A DNA stretch of 27,571 bases from Nevskiaceae bacterium (GCA_031277355.1 JAITMN010000049.1:1-27571); one strand, 5' to 3'; positions 1 through 9,336 are shown, counted from the stretch's first letter. Numbers and translations are program-made. Notes: generated by a model from the letters alone, not told the origin.

Positions 1-584
1 ACCGCGCGCATACACCGGCTGAATTTGATCACGCCATCCATTGTGTTCTGCAGTCCGCTTCTTTCGCTGTTATCCGGTGGAAGTTTTTCTATCTGTTCCA
101 TCACCGATGAATTCATGCGTTCCATGGCCTCCAGGCTGGATTTGAATTCCGCCGGGTCTTCTTTCCAATCCATTTTCATGCGCTCATAGGGTTCCATCGC
201 AGCGCGATCGGTCGTGGCGGGGTCTTCATCGGCCACGCAGCCAGACGCCTGAGCAGAAGACTCTGCCCCCTGCCCCAACGGCCTGCGCCGGTATTGCGCC
301 GACTCCCTGGGGAAAATTTCCGCCTTGAGCGTATCGCTTTCTTCGACGTGGGTGAAAGTTACGCCCGGCATCAATTCGAGCTTCCCGCTTTTCAGATCAA
401 GCGAGACTCCTGCTCCGGGTTTGCCGTCGCTTGCGATCAGGCAAAATTTGTTTCCATCCACCGCGATCGTGAAAGTGTCTTGCGCGTTGGCGACGTTCTC
501 CCATTGGCCGATGTACCGGGAGTCTGCGCCGGCATGAGCGGCAAATGATGCGGTGACCATGAGTGTGCAGAAAATCCGGAACAC
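1..584 (-). CDS. Exported protein of unknown function (3' end beyond window)
   Basis: About 194 codons are visible on the minus strand and the frame is still open at base 1, so the C-terminus is missing. I choose the GTG at 584 because the residues from it form a signal peptide (FRIFCTLMVTASFAAHA, then GADSRY) and a GAGG lies 5 nt upstream. The ATG at 560 would leave almost no hydrophobic core. The mature part begins with a stretch (YIGQWENVANAQDTFTI) that looks like a small beta-rich domain. It is followed by a charged, methionine-rich helical region (MERMNSSVMEQIEKLPPD). I do not recognise the family. It starts 7 nt after the DUF1287 gene's stop, so the two are almost certainly co-transcribed. 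A periplasmic location is inferred from the signal peptide only. Confidence 0.7.
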   Translation of the reverse strand, partial: MFRIFCTLMVTASFAAHAGADSRYIGQWENVANAQDTFTIAVDGNKFCLIASDGKPGAGVSLDLKSGKLELMPGVTFTHVEESDTLKAEIFPRESAQYRRRPLGQGAESSAQASGCVADEDPATTDRAAMEPYERMKMDWKEDPAEFKSSLEAMERMNSSVMEQIEKLPPDNSERSGLQNTMDGVIKFSRCMRA

Positions 585-589
585 GGATA

Positions 590-593
590 CCTC
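590..593 (-). promoter_or_regulatory. Ribosome binding site deciding a GTG start
   Basis: GAGG read on the minus strand, 5 nt before the GTG at 584. It overlaps the TGA stop of the preceding DUF1287 gene, an arrangement typical of translational coupling. Confidence 0.55.
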
Positions 594-1185
594 AAGGGCT
601 GAAGCGATAGTGCCCGGTAATGGGGTAGCTGAACAAACCCTCTTCCTCGCGCACGCCACTGCCGATATTGTGGATCACCAGAGGAACGCCGTCTGCCGAT
701 TTGCGATCCGAAACAATGCCGATATGCGGCAAATTTCCGGGCAGCATTTGAGTAACCAGATCGCCCGGCTGATAGATGGCCGGATTGGCCGCAGTCGGCA
801 GGCTTTGCCCCGTGCGCTTGAAAAAGACCTGCAAATTCGGCACGCGGCGATGGTCGATGTTGACGTCCGTCTGGCGCAGCCCCCAAATACCGGGATAAAC
901 GGAGAAGTGCGCGCGCATGTCGGCATTGACGGCTTGCTGCAAGTCGAAGCCGTGCGCCACCCGATACGCGCGAATGATCACATCGGTACAGACGCCGCGG
1001 TCGGCCGGCACGTCGCCACCGGGAAAACCCAGCCGGACATAGGCCGGGTCGTAGGTCACGGTGACGCCGACCTGCGCGCGGGCGGCCGTGACCAGCGAAG
1101 GGACTGGCGCGGCCAGCGCCTGCGCCCAAATCAGCACGGCGCCAAGCGCCAGCAGCCAGTTTGTCTTGTTTCGCATCGGCTTCAT
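592..1185 (-). CDS. DUF1287 family exported protein (YijF-like)
   Basis: A 197-residue protein. The start at 1185 (MKPMRNKTNW) has an AGGA 8 nt upstream and gives a clean signal peptide ending near ALA/APVP, so the mature protein should be periplasmic. The body matches the DUF1287 pattern as I know it: a YDPAYVRLGFPGGDVP segment, then DRGVCTDVIIRAYR, then a late PHIGIVSDR and a VIHNIG. Cys66, His154 and His172 would fit the Cys-His arrangement of the NlpC/P60-papain-like fold to which this family is usually related. Catalysis on peptidoglycan is therefore possible but not shown. The length is normal for the family. Downstream, 7 nt away, lies a second exported protein. Upstream, 186 nt separate it from the divergent GMC oxidoreductase gene. 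Confidence 0.85.
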   Translation of the reverse strand: MKPMRNKTNWLLALGAVLIWAQALAAPVPSLVTAARAQVGVTVTYDPAYVRLGFPGGDVPADRGVCTDVIIRAYRVAHGFDLQQAVNADMRAHFSVYPGIWGLRQTDVNIDHRRVPNLQVFFKRTGQSLPTAANPAIYQPGDLVTQMLPGNLPHIGIVSDRKSADGVPLVIHNIGSGVREEEGLFSYPITGHYRFSP

Positions 1186-1371
1186 TTCAAGCGTCCTGAA
1201 CCAAATGCCCAACACACTGCCAGTCTGACGGATATGAGCTGAACTTCAAGTCCGCTCGGAAGGATTTTCCGGGCTTTGTGCGCCTTTCAGCCGCCGTCAT
1301 ACTGTCAGCCAATTTCCAGATGGACTCTAGTAATATACCCGCCCCCCGCGAGGGCCCTGAAAGCAACGACA

Positions 1372-2994
1372 ATGTTTATCGATACGCGACGAGTGGACCA
1401 GGGAAGCGTCGTCAATTGCAGCGTCTGTATCGTCGGCGGCGGCATAGCGGGTATTACGCTGGCCATGTCACTCGACAAACAGAATATCGATGTCGTGCTG
1501 CTGGAAAGCGGCGGCTTCTCCTCCGACGAGGGTTCGCGCGACCTGTATCGGGGCGAGGCGGTGGGGGAATACCCCTATAGCTTTGCTGATGGTTGCCGTA
1601 GCCGTTTCCTGGGCGGAAGCAGCAATTGCTGGGGCGGCTGGTGCCGTCCGCTCGATCCATGGGATTTTCAGAAGCGTGATTGGGTCGCGCATAGCGGCTG
1701 GCCCTTTGGCCTTGACGAACTGTTGCCCTATTACGATCGCACGCATGCGTTGCTGCAACTCGGGCCGAACAATTTTGATCCCGAATTCTGGGAACGCTCG
1801 ATAAACCGGCCCGATGTGCGGCGCACGCCGCTGGTTTCCGGCAAGGTGCGCGACACCATTTCGCAGTTCAGTCCGCCGGTGCGCTTCGGCAAGACGTATC
1901 GCCAGACATTGCAACGCTCGCAACACATCCGCGTCTATCTGCATGCCAATGCCACGGCCGTCGACACGGATCAATCGGCGCAATCGGTTACGCGCGTGCA
2001 GGTTGCCACGCTTTCCGGAATACGCATGGAAGTAAGGGCGGCGCACTATGTGCTGGCGACCGGCGGTATCGAAAACGCCAGACTGATGTTGGCCTCGAAC
2101 ACGGTGCAGCCAAATGGGCTGGGCAACGACAACGACCTGGTCGGGCGCTTCTTCATGGACCACCCGCGCCTGCTCGCGGGGAACATTCGCTTTTCCAGAC
2201 AGTGGTCGCGCAACAAGTTGTCAGACGTGAAATACCACTACATGAATGCGTCGGTCGCCGCACATGGAGTGCATGTCGCGCACCAATTTGCACTGACGCC
2301 GGAAGTATTGGAACAAGAGCGGCTGCTCAATGCGCGGGTGTGGTTCTGGTCCATCTTTCCCGGTGAAGGCAGCCAGGGTGCGCAGGCGCTGCTGCGGATC
2401 AAGCAGGCGTTGCTGAAGAAGCATCAGGACGACTGGAGTCTGCCCGCAGATATTCGATCCATGGTTCTGCATCCGATCGACACGCTGGGTTATGGCTATA
2501 CGCGCCTGTTCCGGCCGCGCTGGCTGATACAGGGCGTGAAATTCCAGATCATCGTGGAGCCGGAGCCGAACCCGGACAGCCGCGTCACGTTGTCGCCCAC
2601 GCAGACAGACAGCCTTGGCATGAAACGCGTGCGAGTAGAGTGGCGTCTGACGCCGCGTGTACAGCGCACGTTCGACCGCACGCTTGCGATTCTGGCCGAC
2701 GACATGCGCCGCAGCGGTGTCGCGGAGGTTGAACTCGACGCGCCGATCGAGGGCCAGAAATGGCCCGCCAGCCTGGAAGGAACGTGGCATCACATCGGCA
2801 CCACGCGCATGCATGATTCCCCCAGGCAAGGCGTGGTGGACCGCCATTGCAAAGTGCATGGCATCTCCAATCTGTATGTCGCGGGAAGCTCCGTATTCCC
2901 CACGGCTGGCGCGAACTTTCCGACCATCACGCTGTCTGCGCTGGCGCTCCGTCTTTCGGATTTTCTGGTTCACCAGATACGCGGGCAAGCGTGA
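1372..2994 (+). CDS. GMC family FAD-dependent oxidoreductase
   Basis: A 540-residue flavoprotein of the glucose-methanol-choline oxidoreductase superfamily, which oxidises alcohol or sugar hydroxyls. The N-terminal Rossmann motif CIVGGGIAG (residues about 19-27), followed by an acidic end of the second strand (VVLLESGG), binds FAD. A GGSSNCWGGW segment follows. The C-terminal GMC signature is intact: HHIGTTRM near residue 473 with the likely catalytic His, and ANFPTITLSALALRL with Asn515 as the likely partner. No signal peptide or Tat motif is visible with this start, so it is probably cytoplasmic. The open frame extends upstream to 1276, but ATG 1372 (MFIDTRRVDQ) places the Rossmann fold at the usual position. 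The Shine-Dalgarno is weak. The substrate cannot be read from the sequence. It converges on the methyltransferase gene with 6 nt between the stops. Confidence 0.85.
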   Translation: MFIDTRRVDQGSVVNCSVCIVGGGIAGITLAMSLDKQNIDVVLLESGGFSSDEGSRDLYRGEAVGEYPYSFADGCRSRFLGGSSNCWGGWCRPLDPWDFQKRDWVAHSGWPFGLDELLPYYDRTHALLQLGPNNFDPEFWERSINRPDVRRTPLVSGKVRDTISQFSPPVRFGKTYRQTLQRSQHIRVYLHANATAVDTDQSAQSVTRVQVATLSGIRMEVRAAHYVLATGGIENARLMLASNTVQPNGLGNDNDLVGRFFMDHPRLLAGNIRFSRQWSRNKLSDVKYHYMNASVAAHGVHVAHQFALTPEVLEQERLLNARVWFWSIFPGEGSQGAQALLRIKQALLKKHQDDWSLPADIRSMVLHPIDTLGYGYTRLFRPRWLIQGVKFQIIVEPEPNPDSRVTLSPTQTDSLGMKRVRVEWRLTPRVQRTFDRTLAILADDMRRSGVAEVELDAPIEGQKWPASLEGTWHHIGTTRMHDSPRQGVVDRHCKVHGISNLYVAGSSVFPTAGANFPTITLSALALRLSDFLVHQIRGQA

Positions 2995-3000
2995 CGGTGT

Positions 3001-3858
3001 TCAGGTAGACGCGACCAAAAATTCCTCTGAATCCCTGGGCGGACGCAAGCCGTCTGTTCTGTTTTGGAAATACCGCTGCGCCAGCGCGAGCGCCGAAACA
3101 TGCTCGACTTTCCTGAAGCCTGCATCCCGAGCCATCGACAGAATTTGCTCCGGCATGAAGAAACTGAGCCACGGAGTTCCACTTGCCTTCGCGCCCTGCG
3201 CTGCTTTCTCGACGCCGAAACGAATTTCCGGATCAGTCCGCTCGATGGGGAGCAGGAAAGTCATCGCCAATGTTGAGCCGCTCTTGAGCCTCGCCACTTG
3301 CCGCAACGTGGCCGCTACCGCCTCCTGGGTCAAATACATGCTGACGCCCGTGGAGGCAACTATCGCAGGGCGTTCGGGATTGAAGTCTGCGGCACATAAC
3401 TTTTTCCACCACGATTCGTTGGCTTCAAAATCAACCGGAACAAGGTGCAGGAAAGGGGCGATTCCAAAACCCGACTCCACGAGGCGTCGGCGCTTCCACT
3501 CCTGCTGTTCCGGTTGGTCTATCTCGAACACTTGAAGCTTCGAGCAAAGCTCCGGCCTTCTCTGCGCAAAGGTGTCGAGTCCGGCTCCAAGAATCACGTA
3601 TTGCGTGATTCCGGCTGCGATGCGTTCCAGAACCAGGTCTTCCACAAATCGGGCGCGAGCCACAATCGAGGCGCGAAAGGGGCGCGTAAATGCACTCATG
3701 TCCGGTTGGTTTTGCCAGCCGTCCTCCGGGGCTGCCAGCTTCAACCCAACGATGTCCTCAAGCACATGAGGGGCGGCATCCACTTGCGCATGCAGGGCAC
3801 GCCACAAGGCGGTTCGTATCGCGGTGTTGTCCGGTTGAGCCGATGGTGCGCTGGACAT
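3001..3858 (-). CDS. Class I SAM-dependent methyltransferase, leucine carboxyl methyltransferase-like
   Basis: A 285-residue protein resembling the bacterial SAM methyltransferases related to eukaryotic leucine carboxyl methyltransferase (the group with many mycobacterial paralogues). SAM-binding motif I is YVILGAGLDTFAQR (about residues 87-100). It is followed by FEIDQP (about 111-116), a family hallmark, and a later STGVSMYLTQEAV segment equivalent to the post-motif helix. The frame stays open upstream to 3942, but that would overlap the macroglobulin gene. The ATG at 3858 leaves a 31-nt gap and a normal N-terminus. It follows the macroglobulin gene on the same strand, so the two probably share a transcript, although no functional link is known to me. 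The substrate is unknown; carboxyl or small-molecule O-methylation is only suggested by the family. Confidence 0.8.
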   Translation of the reverse strand: MSSAPSAQPDNTAIRTALWRALHAQVDAAPHVLEDIVGLKLAAPEDGWQNQPDMSAFTRPFRASIVARARFVEDLVLERIAAGITQYVILGAGLDTFAQRRPELCSKLQVFEIDQPEQQEWKRRRLVESGFGIAPFLHLVPVDFEANESWWKKLCAADFNPERPAIVASTGVSMYLTQEAVAATLRQVARLKSGSTLAMTFLLPIERTDPEIRFGVEKAAQGAKASGTPWLSFFMPEQILSMARDAGFRKVEHVSALALAQRYFQNRTDGLRPPRDSEEFLVAST

Positions 3859-3889
3859 GGGATGAGCTCTCGATGAGCGACGGGTCGCC

Positions 3890-6800
3890 TCACTGCCGCC
3901 GCGCCACTTCGATGCGCCGCGACACCGTGCGCGCGAAGACATCCGGGCGATACATGTCTTCGGCGACGACGCCGGGCATCGTGAAGGTGCCCGGCGTCAC
4001 CGCGCGCACCAGGTAGGCCACGGTGTAGGACTTGCGATCACGCAGATCGAGCGCGGCGACGAAGCGGTCATCGCGCGCTTCGGCGATTTTCAGTTCGGCC
4101 AATTCACCCAGGAAACGATAGGGGCCGTTAGGGCCGGCATCTTCGGGGCGCAGCACGGCTTCGATTTCAAATCCTGCGGGTAGCAGATCGGCGATGACCA
4201 GCGGCGTGGTGCGCGCTTCTTCGGCTTGCGCAGTGATTTGAATGACGATGCGATCACCCTGGCGAAAGGAAGTGGCGTTGATGCGATCACCGTCCGGTGT
4301 CCAAAGCTGCTTGCCCGCGATCACCCCTTCGGAGGCAGGCGCAGGAGCCGACGCCGGCGAGCCGCGCGCAATGCTGGTCACCCAGAGTTGCCCTGCGCCA
4401 TTGTTGGTGAACGATGGCGGCGTTTGCGTTTGCGCCGCGCTCAAACGGAACACGCGCCCCGGCGTGACGACGTCGGCCTGACCGGCAACACTCACATTCA
4501 CCTGATTCTGATCGCTGGACAACGCATTGGCCGCCAGCAACAGAAACGCTTTTTCCTGCGTGGTCAAACGATCCGGCTCGGGCAGGTTTTGCGCTACACG
4601 ATCCGCCAGACGCGCAACCGCCTCGCTTTGTTTGGCCTCCGCTGCCAGCGCGAGCACACCGGCCAGGTCGCGGCGCGTGGTCTGGTAGTAGTCGCCCACA
4701 TTCGTATAACCGATGGCCTGCTCGGCCTGATTGAAGGCCGAACCGGCGCGGGCGTTGTCGCCGATCATGTAGAGGCCGGCGGCAATCTGCGCACGCGCCA
4801 AGGGGCTCGGAATACGCCTCAGGCGATCATCATGCAGATAACGCAGACGCGATTTGTCCATGCGTCCGGCTTTGGCGAGCACATAGGCGGCGTAGGCAAT
4901 CGAGCGATCCAGCAGCAATTGCCGCGTGTCGGGGTTCCAGTTGCTGGTGTAGACGTCAAAGTCATAACTGGTGGAATAGGTGGATTCGCGCACCGCGAAT
5001 GCCTCCAGCGCGTCATAGGCTTTATCAAGCGCGGCGTCGGGCACCACATAGCCTGCCGCTTTTGCGCGCGCGAGAAAATCGGTGACGTAAGCGCCCAGCC
5101 ACGGTGTTGAGCCGCCATCACCGATGCGCCAGTAACCGAAGACGCCATCGGCGGCCTGACGATTCAGCAACGTGGAGATGGCGTCCTGCACCTGCGCACG
5201 GATATCGCCCTCCGGCTTGCGACCGGCCAGCGCAGCCATCTGCGCCGCATACAGCAACGGCATCGCGCGGCTGGTGATCTGCTCGGTGCAACCATAGGGA
5301 TAGCGTTCCAGCGAGTCGTACAGCGCTGCGGCGTCCATCGGAATCGGCGAGAAGGAAACCTGCACGACGCCGGAGCCTGCAACGAAGGCAGCCAGCGAAT
5401 CGGCTGCGGGTGTGAAGCGCTGTCCGGGCGGCACAATGGCTCGCTGCACACGCGAAGCGGGCATCCACGCCGAGCGCGTTTGGATCGGATAGGAGCGCGA
5501 GATGTTGTAGCCGCCGGGGCCGGTCACGTTCAATGCAATCGTCGAGATGCCTTCGGCGGTCGAAGTCAGCGTAGCGGCAAGATCACTGCGCTGGCCGCGA
5601 TCAACGTTCGCCGCCAGGTTGCCAGTGGTGGCGCGCACCGGCGCGCCGGCGTTGAGCGTGGCGCGATAGTTGCCATTGGCGCCTTCAACATTGTCCAGCG
5701 TCAACGTGGCCGCCGCCTCATCGCCCGGCGCGAGAAATCGCGGCAGAATCATCTCGGCGGGAACCTGATCGCGAACCGTAACGGGCTTGCCCACCGAACC
5801 CACACCGGAGGCAGACCACGCAATCGCCATCAATCGCAGCTGGCCGTTGAATTCGGGCAGGTCGAAACTGACCGTGGCCTTGCCATTGCGCAATTGCACC
5901 GGCGCGGAGAACAGCGCCACCGACTTCGTGGGCACAACGGTCAGACCCGCGCCGCCGATCTGATCGCCGCCGCTGCGAATCGTGCCGGCCGTGCCCATGT
6001 TCGGATCAAGCAGTCGGCCATAGTCATCGCGCAGCGCAACGCCCAGACGACGCTTGCCGAAAAAATACTTCGCCGGATCGGGCGTCTGAAAATCGGTGAG
6101 CAGCAAGATGCCTTCATCGACCGCCGCGACGGTGACATAGGCATCCTCACGCGGACCCGTTGCGCTGACCTCCACCGTCATCTTCGTCAACGGCCGCTGC
6201 ACGTCGGGCGTGCTCAGCGCAAGATCGAATGTGCGCGGCGCCACATCCACCGCGATATGCGCAACACCCACCGCGCGGCGCGGCTTGGGCTGCGTCACCG
6301 CATCGCGCGGCGTATACACATTGGCCATCACATACACGCCCGCGCCCCACTCCTTCGTTACCGGCAGGCTGATCTTCGTCGGCGTTTCGGCCTTCACCGA
6401 CAGCGTGCGCGTGGCGATCACATTCTCGGAAGCCACGACGATTTCTGCTTCGCCCGCATACGGCGGCAGAATCGTCACTTCCACATTCTTGCCGACGGCG
6501 GGCAGCGAGTCGGGAATCTCCACGCGCACGCGGTCCGGCGCTTCCACGCCATCGCTGCCCTGACTGCCCCAGCCGGAATAAAAACCATAGGAGGCTTCCG
6601 CGCCGGTGTCGTCGGCGAGCATCAATTCGTAGTCGCCCCAATCCAGTCTTCGCGATGTGGTGACTGCGGCGCGCTCACCGGCGGCGCTGCGCGCGACACC
6701 TTGCTCGATGTCAACGACATTGCGCGAGCGCCGCCACTGCCATTGCCCGCCTTCGGCGCGATACCAATCGTATTTCCAGTCGATGCGTACCAGACGCCAG

Positions 6801-8815
6801 TTGATCTGCGCGGCTTGCAGCGCACCGAGACGATCCACCGCCGCAACTTCAAACGCCGCCTGCGCACCCAACGGCAGCGAGCCATCGCTGAAGCCGGGCT
6901 TGATGCCCAGGTATCCCGCAACAGGCCGATAGGCAATGCGCACATCATCGCGCACGGCGCGTCCGCCCGGCTCCACCGCCGACACCACGGTGCGCAAACG
7001 CAGCGGGCGCGTGGACATCGTGTTCTCGGCATCGGCAGGATCGAGCCGCAGACTCGCGCGGCCGGTTCCATCGGTGGTGGCCTCATCCAGTTCAAACGTC
7101 GTTTCGCGGAATTCCTCGTCGTGATTGCCGAAGGAAAAACCCTGCAATGCGGGAAAGGGATTCGGGTCGGTTTCAACGCGCGTGTTGCCTTCAACGGGCA
7201 GGCCCGCGCCGGGCGCGCCGTAGAGAAAGCGCACGTTCACGTCGATGGCGCGTGCCTCATCGTCGCTCATCGGCGTATCGGTATCGGCCTGCACGTCAAG
7301 CGCAATGCGCTGCGGCACGAAGTCTTCAACGGAGATGTTCTGCAAGCCCACCACGCCCAAGCCATCCAGTTCCGTGGCGATGCGCCACTGCCCGCGCGCA
7401 GCGGCCTGCGGCACGGTGAATGACCAGTTCACGCCACCGGCCTGCTCGGCTTTCTCGAAGCGATGACGTCCGGCTTCAAGACCATTGGGACCATAGACGA
7501 TCAACGCACCGGCGCGATTGGCGATGGCATTGGCGGCGGCATCACGAATCAGCGTCGTGATCTGCACCACTTCGCCCGGACGATACACGCCGCGCTCGGT
7601 ATAGATCAGCGCATCGACGTCGCGCGCGGGCGAGCGTCCGCCGATGTCGCGCTCGGTGAGATCGACCGGCGAGCGTTCCAGATCGAGGATGGCAAAATCG
7701 CCATCGTTGGCATAGGCCATCAGCAGTCGCGGCGCGAGCGCGTCTTCACCATGCGTGATCGGGCCGGAGAATTTCACATGACCGTTGCCATCGCTTTCAC
7801 CGCGCGCCAGAATTTCGTTGTTGCGCGCGATCAATTCCAGCTTCACGCCGCGTGCAGGCTTGGCCGTTTGAATCGAACGCACCGTTGCCGACATGCCATC
7901 GTTGCCGGTGAACGTGGTCAACGCCAGATCGGTGATGATGAGCCAGCGCTTGGCGCGCGCGGCATCATCGGGCACCTTGCCTGCCGCATTGATCTGATCC
8001 AGTTCCACGAAGTACGCGCCCGGCTGCAATCGCGCAATGGCGGTGGCAATGGGGAAAACCGTGGTAGTGGGCGTGTTGGGCGAACCCGGCGTATCAATCT
8101 CGCCCTTCCATATCGGTTCGGCCAGACCATAGGCGTCGGAGTTGTAGCCCATGTAGCCATAGCCGCCCTGCGCATGAGAGTAACCGGCGGTGATGGTGCG
8201 AAAGGCCAGCGCACGATCCGTGACGCGCGACACCGTGATGTGAACTTTATCGACGTTCACCGTTTCCAGCGCAAGGCCATCGGCCTCCACGCGCGGCAGG
8301 ATCACGCCATCGCCCTTGAAACCCACATAGGCGGGGCGATCCTCGGCATCCAGCACAATGGTTTCATCTCTGGCCAACAGTTGATTGTCGAGCGAGGGCA
8401 GGCCCGAACGCAGCGTGAGCTGCCGCTGCTGCGCGAAGGTGAGCCCGCCAATGCACAGCGTTGCGCCCTCCACCGACAGCGCAATCGGCGTGGCCGGTTC
8501 CACGGTGACATAGGGCGTGTAATCGCGCTGCGGATCGAGCGTGGTGGAGAAACTCAAACACGCGCGCGGCAGCGCTTGCGACACGTCGAGCTCATAGCGC
8601 ACGAAGGCGAACTGCGCCGGCTCAGCCTCGGCGGGCAGCGTTGCGCGCCGCGTCGGGGCTTCACGCACTTCCAGACGCGGGCCGAGTTCTTCGCCGGCCA
8701 CCGTTGTCGCTTCGGGCGCAGGTCCGTCGCCGGCGCTTCCACAGGCCGTCAACAACGCCGCTGCTGCAATGGCGGTGATGCCGAGCATCGCCGCGCGCCA
8801 GGTTCTGTTTGTCAC
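3890..8815 (-). CDS. Bacterial alpha-2-macroglobulin lipoprotein (YfhM/ECAM-like)
   Basis: A protein of about 1641 residues, close to E. coli ECAM in length. The GTG at 8815 is preferred because AAGGGAGA lies 7 nt upstream and because it gives a compact lipoprotein signal: a hydrophobic run ending in LLTAC with Cys25 as the lipidation site. Gly at +2 does not signal inner-membrane retention. Recognisable macroglobulin segments are YTERGVYRPGEVVQITTLIRD in the N-terminal third (MG domains), and VAAVDEGILLLTDFQTPDP followed by a YFFGKRRLGVALRDDYG stretch in the middle. The thioester motif YPYGCTEQ has its Cys near residue 1176. In the family this Cys-Gln thioester covalently traps attacking proteases after bait cleavage, protecting the periplasm. 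The usual neighbour pbpC (PBP1C) is not in the window; a methyltransferase gene follows instead. A long open frame opposite it is compositional. Confidence 0.93.
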   Translation of the reverse strand: MTNRTWRAAMLGITAIAAAALLTACGSAGDGPAPEATTVAGEELGPRLEVREAPTRRATLPAEAEPAQFAFVRYELDVSQALPRACLSFSTTLDPQRDYTPYVTVEPATPIALSVEGATLCIGGLTFAQQRQLTLRSGLPSLDNQLLARDETIVLDAEDRPAYVGFKGDGVILPRVEADGLALETVNVDKVHITVSRVTDRALAFRTITAGYSHAQGGYGYMGYNSDAYGLAEPIWKGEIDTPGSPNTPTTTVFPIATAIARLQPGAYFVELDQINAAGKVPDDAARAKRWLIITDLALTTFTGNDGMSATVRSIQTAKPARGVKLELIARNNEILARGESDGNGHVKFSGPITHGEDALAPRLLMAYANDGDFAILDLERSPVDLTERDIGGRSPARDVDALIYTERGVYRPGEVVQITTLIRDAAANAIANRAGALIVYGPNGLEAGRHRFEKAEQAGGVNWSFTVPQAAARGQWRIATELDGLGVVGLQNISVEDFVPQRIALDVQADTDTPMSDDEARAIDVNVRFLYGAPGAGLPVEGNTRVETDPNPFPALQGFSFGNHDEEFRETTFELDEATTDGTGRASLRLDPADAENTMSTRPLRLRTVVSAVEPGGRAVRDDVRIAYRPVAGYLGIKPGFSDGSLPLGAQAAFEVAAVDRLGALQAAQINWRLVRIDWKYDWYRAEGGQWQWRRSRNVVDIEQGVARSAAGERAAVTTSRRLDWGDYELMLADDTGAEASYGFYSGWGSQGSDGVEAPDRVRVEIPDSLPAVGKNVEVTILPPYAGEAEIVVASENVIATRTLSVKAETPTKISLPVTKEWGAGVYVMANVYTPRDAVTQPKPRRAVGVAHIAVDVAPRTFDLALSTPDVQRPLTKMTVEVSATGPREDAYVTVAAVDEGILLLTDFQTPDPAKYFFGKRRLGVALRDDYGRLLDPNMGTAGTIRSGGDQIGGAGLTVVPTKSVALFSAPVQLRNGKATVSFDLPEFNGQLRLMAIAWSASGVGSVGKPVTVRDQVPAEMILPRFLAPGDEAAATLTLDNVEGANGNYRATLNAGAPVRATTGNLAANVDRGQRSDLAATLTSTAEGISTIALNVTGPGGYNISRSYPIQTRSAWMPASRVQRAIVPPGQRFTPAADSLAAFVAGSGVVQVSFSPIPMDAAALYDSLERYPYGCTEQITSRAMPLLYAAQMAALAGRKPEGDIRAQVQDAISTLLNRQAADGVFGYWRIGDGGSTPWLGAYVTDFLARAKAAGYVVPDAALDKAYDALEAFAVRESTYSTSYDFDVYTSNWNPDTRQLLLDRSIAYAAYVLAKAGRMDKSRLRYLHDDRLRRIPSPLARAQIAAGLYMIGDNARAGSAFNQAEQAIGYTNVGDYYQTTRRDLAGVLALAAEAKQSEAVARLADRVAQNLPEPDRLTTQEKAFLLLAANALSSDQNQVNVSVAGQADVVTPGRVFRLSAAQTQTPPSFTNNGAGQLWVTSIARGSPASAPAPASEGVIAGKQLWTPDGDRINATSFRQGDRIVIQITAQAEEARTTPLVIADLLPAGFEIEAVLRPEDAGPNGPYRFLGELAELKIAEARDDRFVAALDLRDRKSYTVAYLVRAVTPGTFTMPGVVAEDMYRPDVFARTVSRRIEVARRQ

Positions 8816-8822
8816 CAGGATG

Positions 8823-8830
8823 TCTCCCTT
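8823..8830 (-). promoter_or_regulatory. Strong ribosome binding site selecting the GTG start
   Basis: AAGGGAGA on the minus strand, 7 nt before the GTG at 8815. It is the best Shine-Dalgarno near the 5' end of the macroglobulin gene and rules against the upstream ATG at 8872. Confidence 0.65.
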
Positions 8831-8886
8831 GATATTGCGATGCGGCCTTTCCGTGGGCGCAGGAGTTGCCATTGATCTGGGGCCAT

Positions 8887-8914
8887 ATTGTAGCGATGAT
8901 CGGTTGCCGCCGAA
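8887..8914 (-). promoter_or_regulatory. Possible sigma70-type promoter for the macroglobulin gene
   Basis: On the minus strand a TACAAT (-10-like, 8892 to 8887) lies 16 nt downstream of TTCGGC (weak -35-like, 8914 to 8909). This sits in the 154-nt divergent gap between the macroglobulin and cytochrome genes and would give a leader of about 65 nt. Only the -10 element is convincing. Confidence 0.25.
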
Positions 8915-8969
8915 CCGAAACTGACCCACTATTTGCCGCATCGCCCACTTGCCGGTAAGTGCTCAAAAA

Positions 8970-9302
8970 ATGCGGTTTCTTCCCCCCTCAGCCGCCTGTG
9001 CCGCGTTCGCGCTGGCCGCTGCGCTATGCGCCGCCGCGCCGGTCTGGCCCGCAGAAGCCGCCGCCCCGCAACGCCGCTACGACCCCAACATCGAGTTGCC
9101 CGACAGCGATGGGCGCAATCTGGTGCTGCGCTCCTGTACGATGTGCCATGAACTGCGGGGTCTGGCGGCATACAAAGGCTATTGGGGCCTGAAACAATGG
9201 AAACAGATGGTCGAAGACATGGTGAAGAATGGCGCCGTGCTCTCGCCCGCCGAGCAGGATATCGTTGCGGCCTATCTGACGCGGCACTTTGGACCAAGTT
9301 GA
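8970..9302 (+). CDS. Small monohaem c-type cytochrome
   Basis: A 110-residue protein with an alanine-rich signal peptide (about residues 1-32) and a single haem attachment motif CTMCH at residues 56-60. Met80 or Met84, in the WKQMVEDMVKNG helix, is the likely sixth ligand. The C-terminal helix SPAEQDIVAAYLTRHFGP is typical of the small class I cytochromes that serve as electron-transfer subunits or domains of periplasmic dehydrogenases. The ATG at 8970 gives the shorter N-terminus; a TTG at 8949 is also open. The Shine-Dalgarno is weak. It lies 34 nt before a YVTN beta-propeller gene on the same strand, which suggests a shared transcript. The electron partner is not evident. Confidence 0.85.
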   Translation: MRFLPPSAACAAFALAAALCAAAPVWPAEAAAPQRRYDPNIELPDSDGRNLVLRSCTMCHELRGLAAYKGYWGLKQWKQMVEDMVKNGAVLSPAEQDIVAAYLTRHFGPS

Positions 9303-9336
9303 ACGGTGAAGTCGGCATACAGCGGAGAATGAAATC

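Noticed and set aside
5480..7423. A 647-codon open frame on the plus strand opposite the macroglobulin gene (and a similar one at 7463-8875)
   Set aside because: The sequence is low-complexity Arg/His/Gly-rich, lacks motifs, and mirrors the macroglobulin codon phase.
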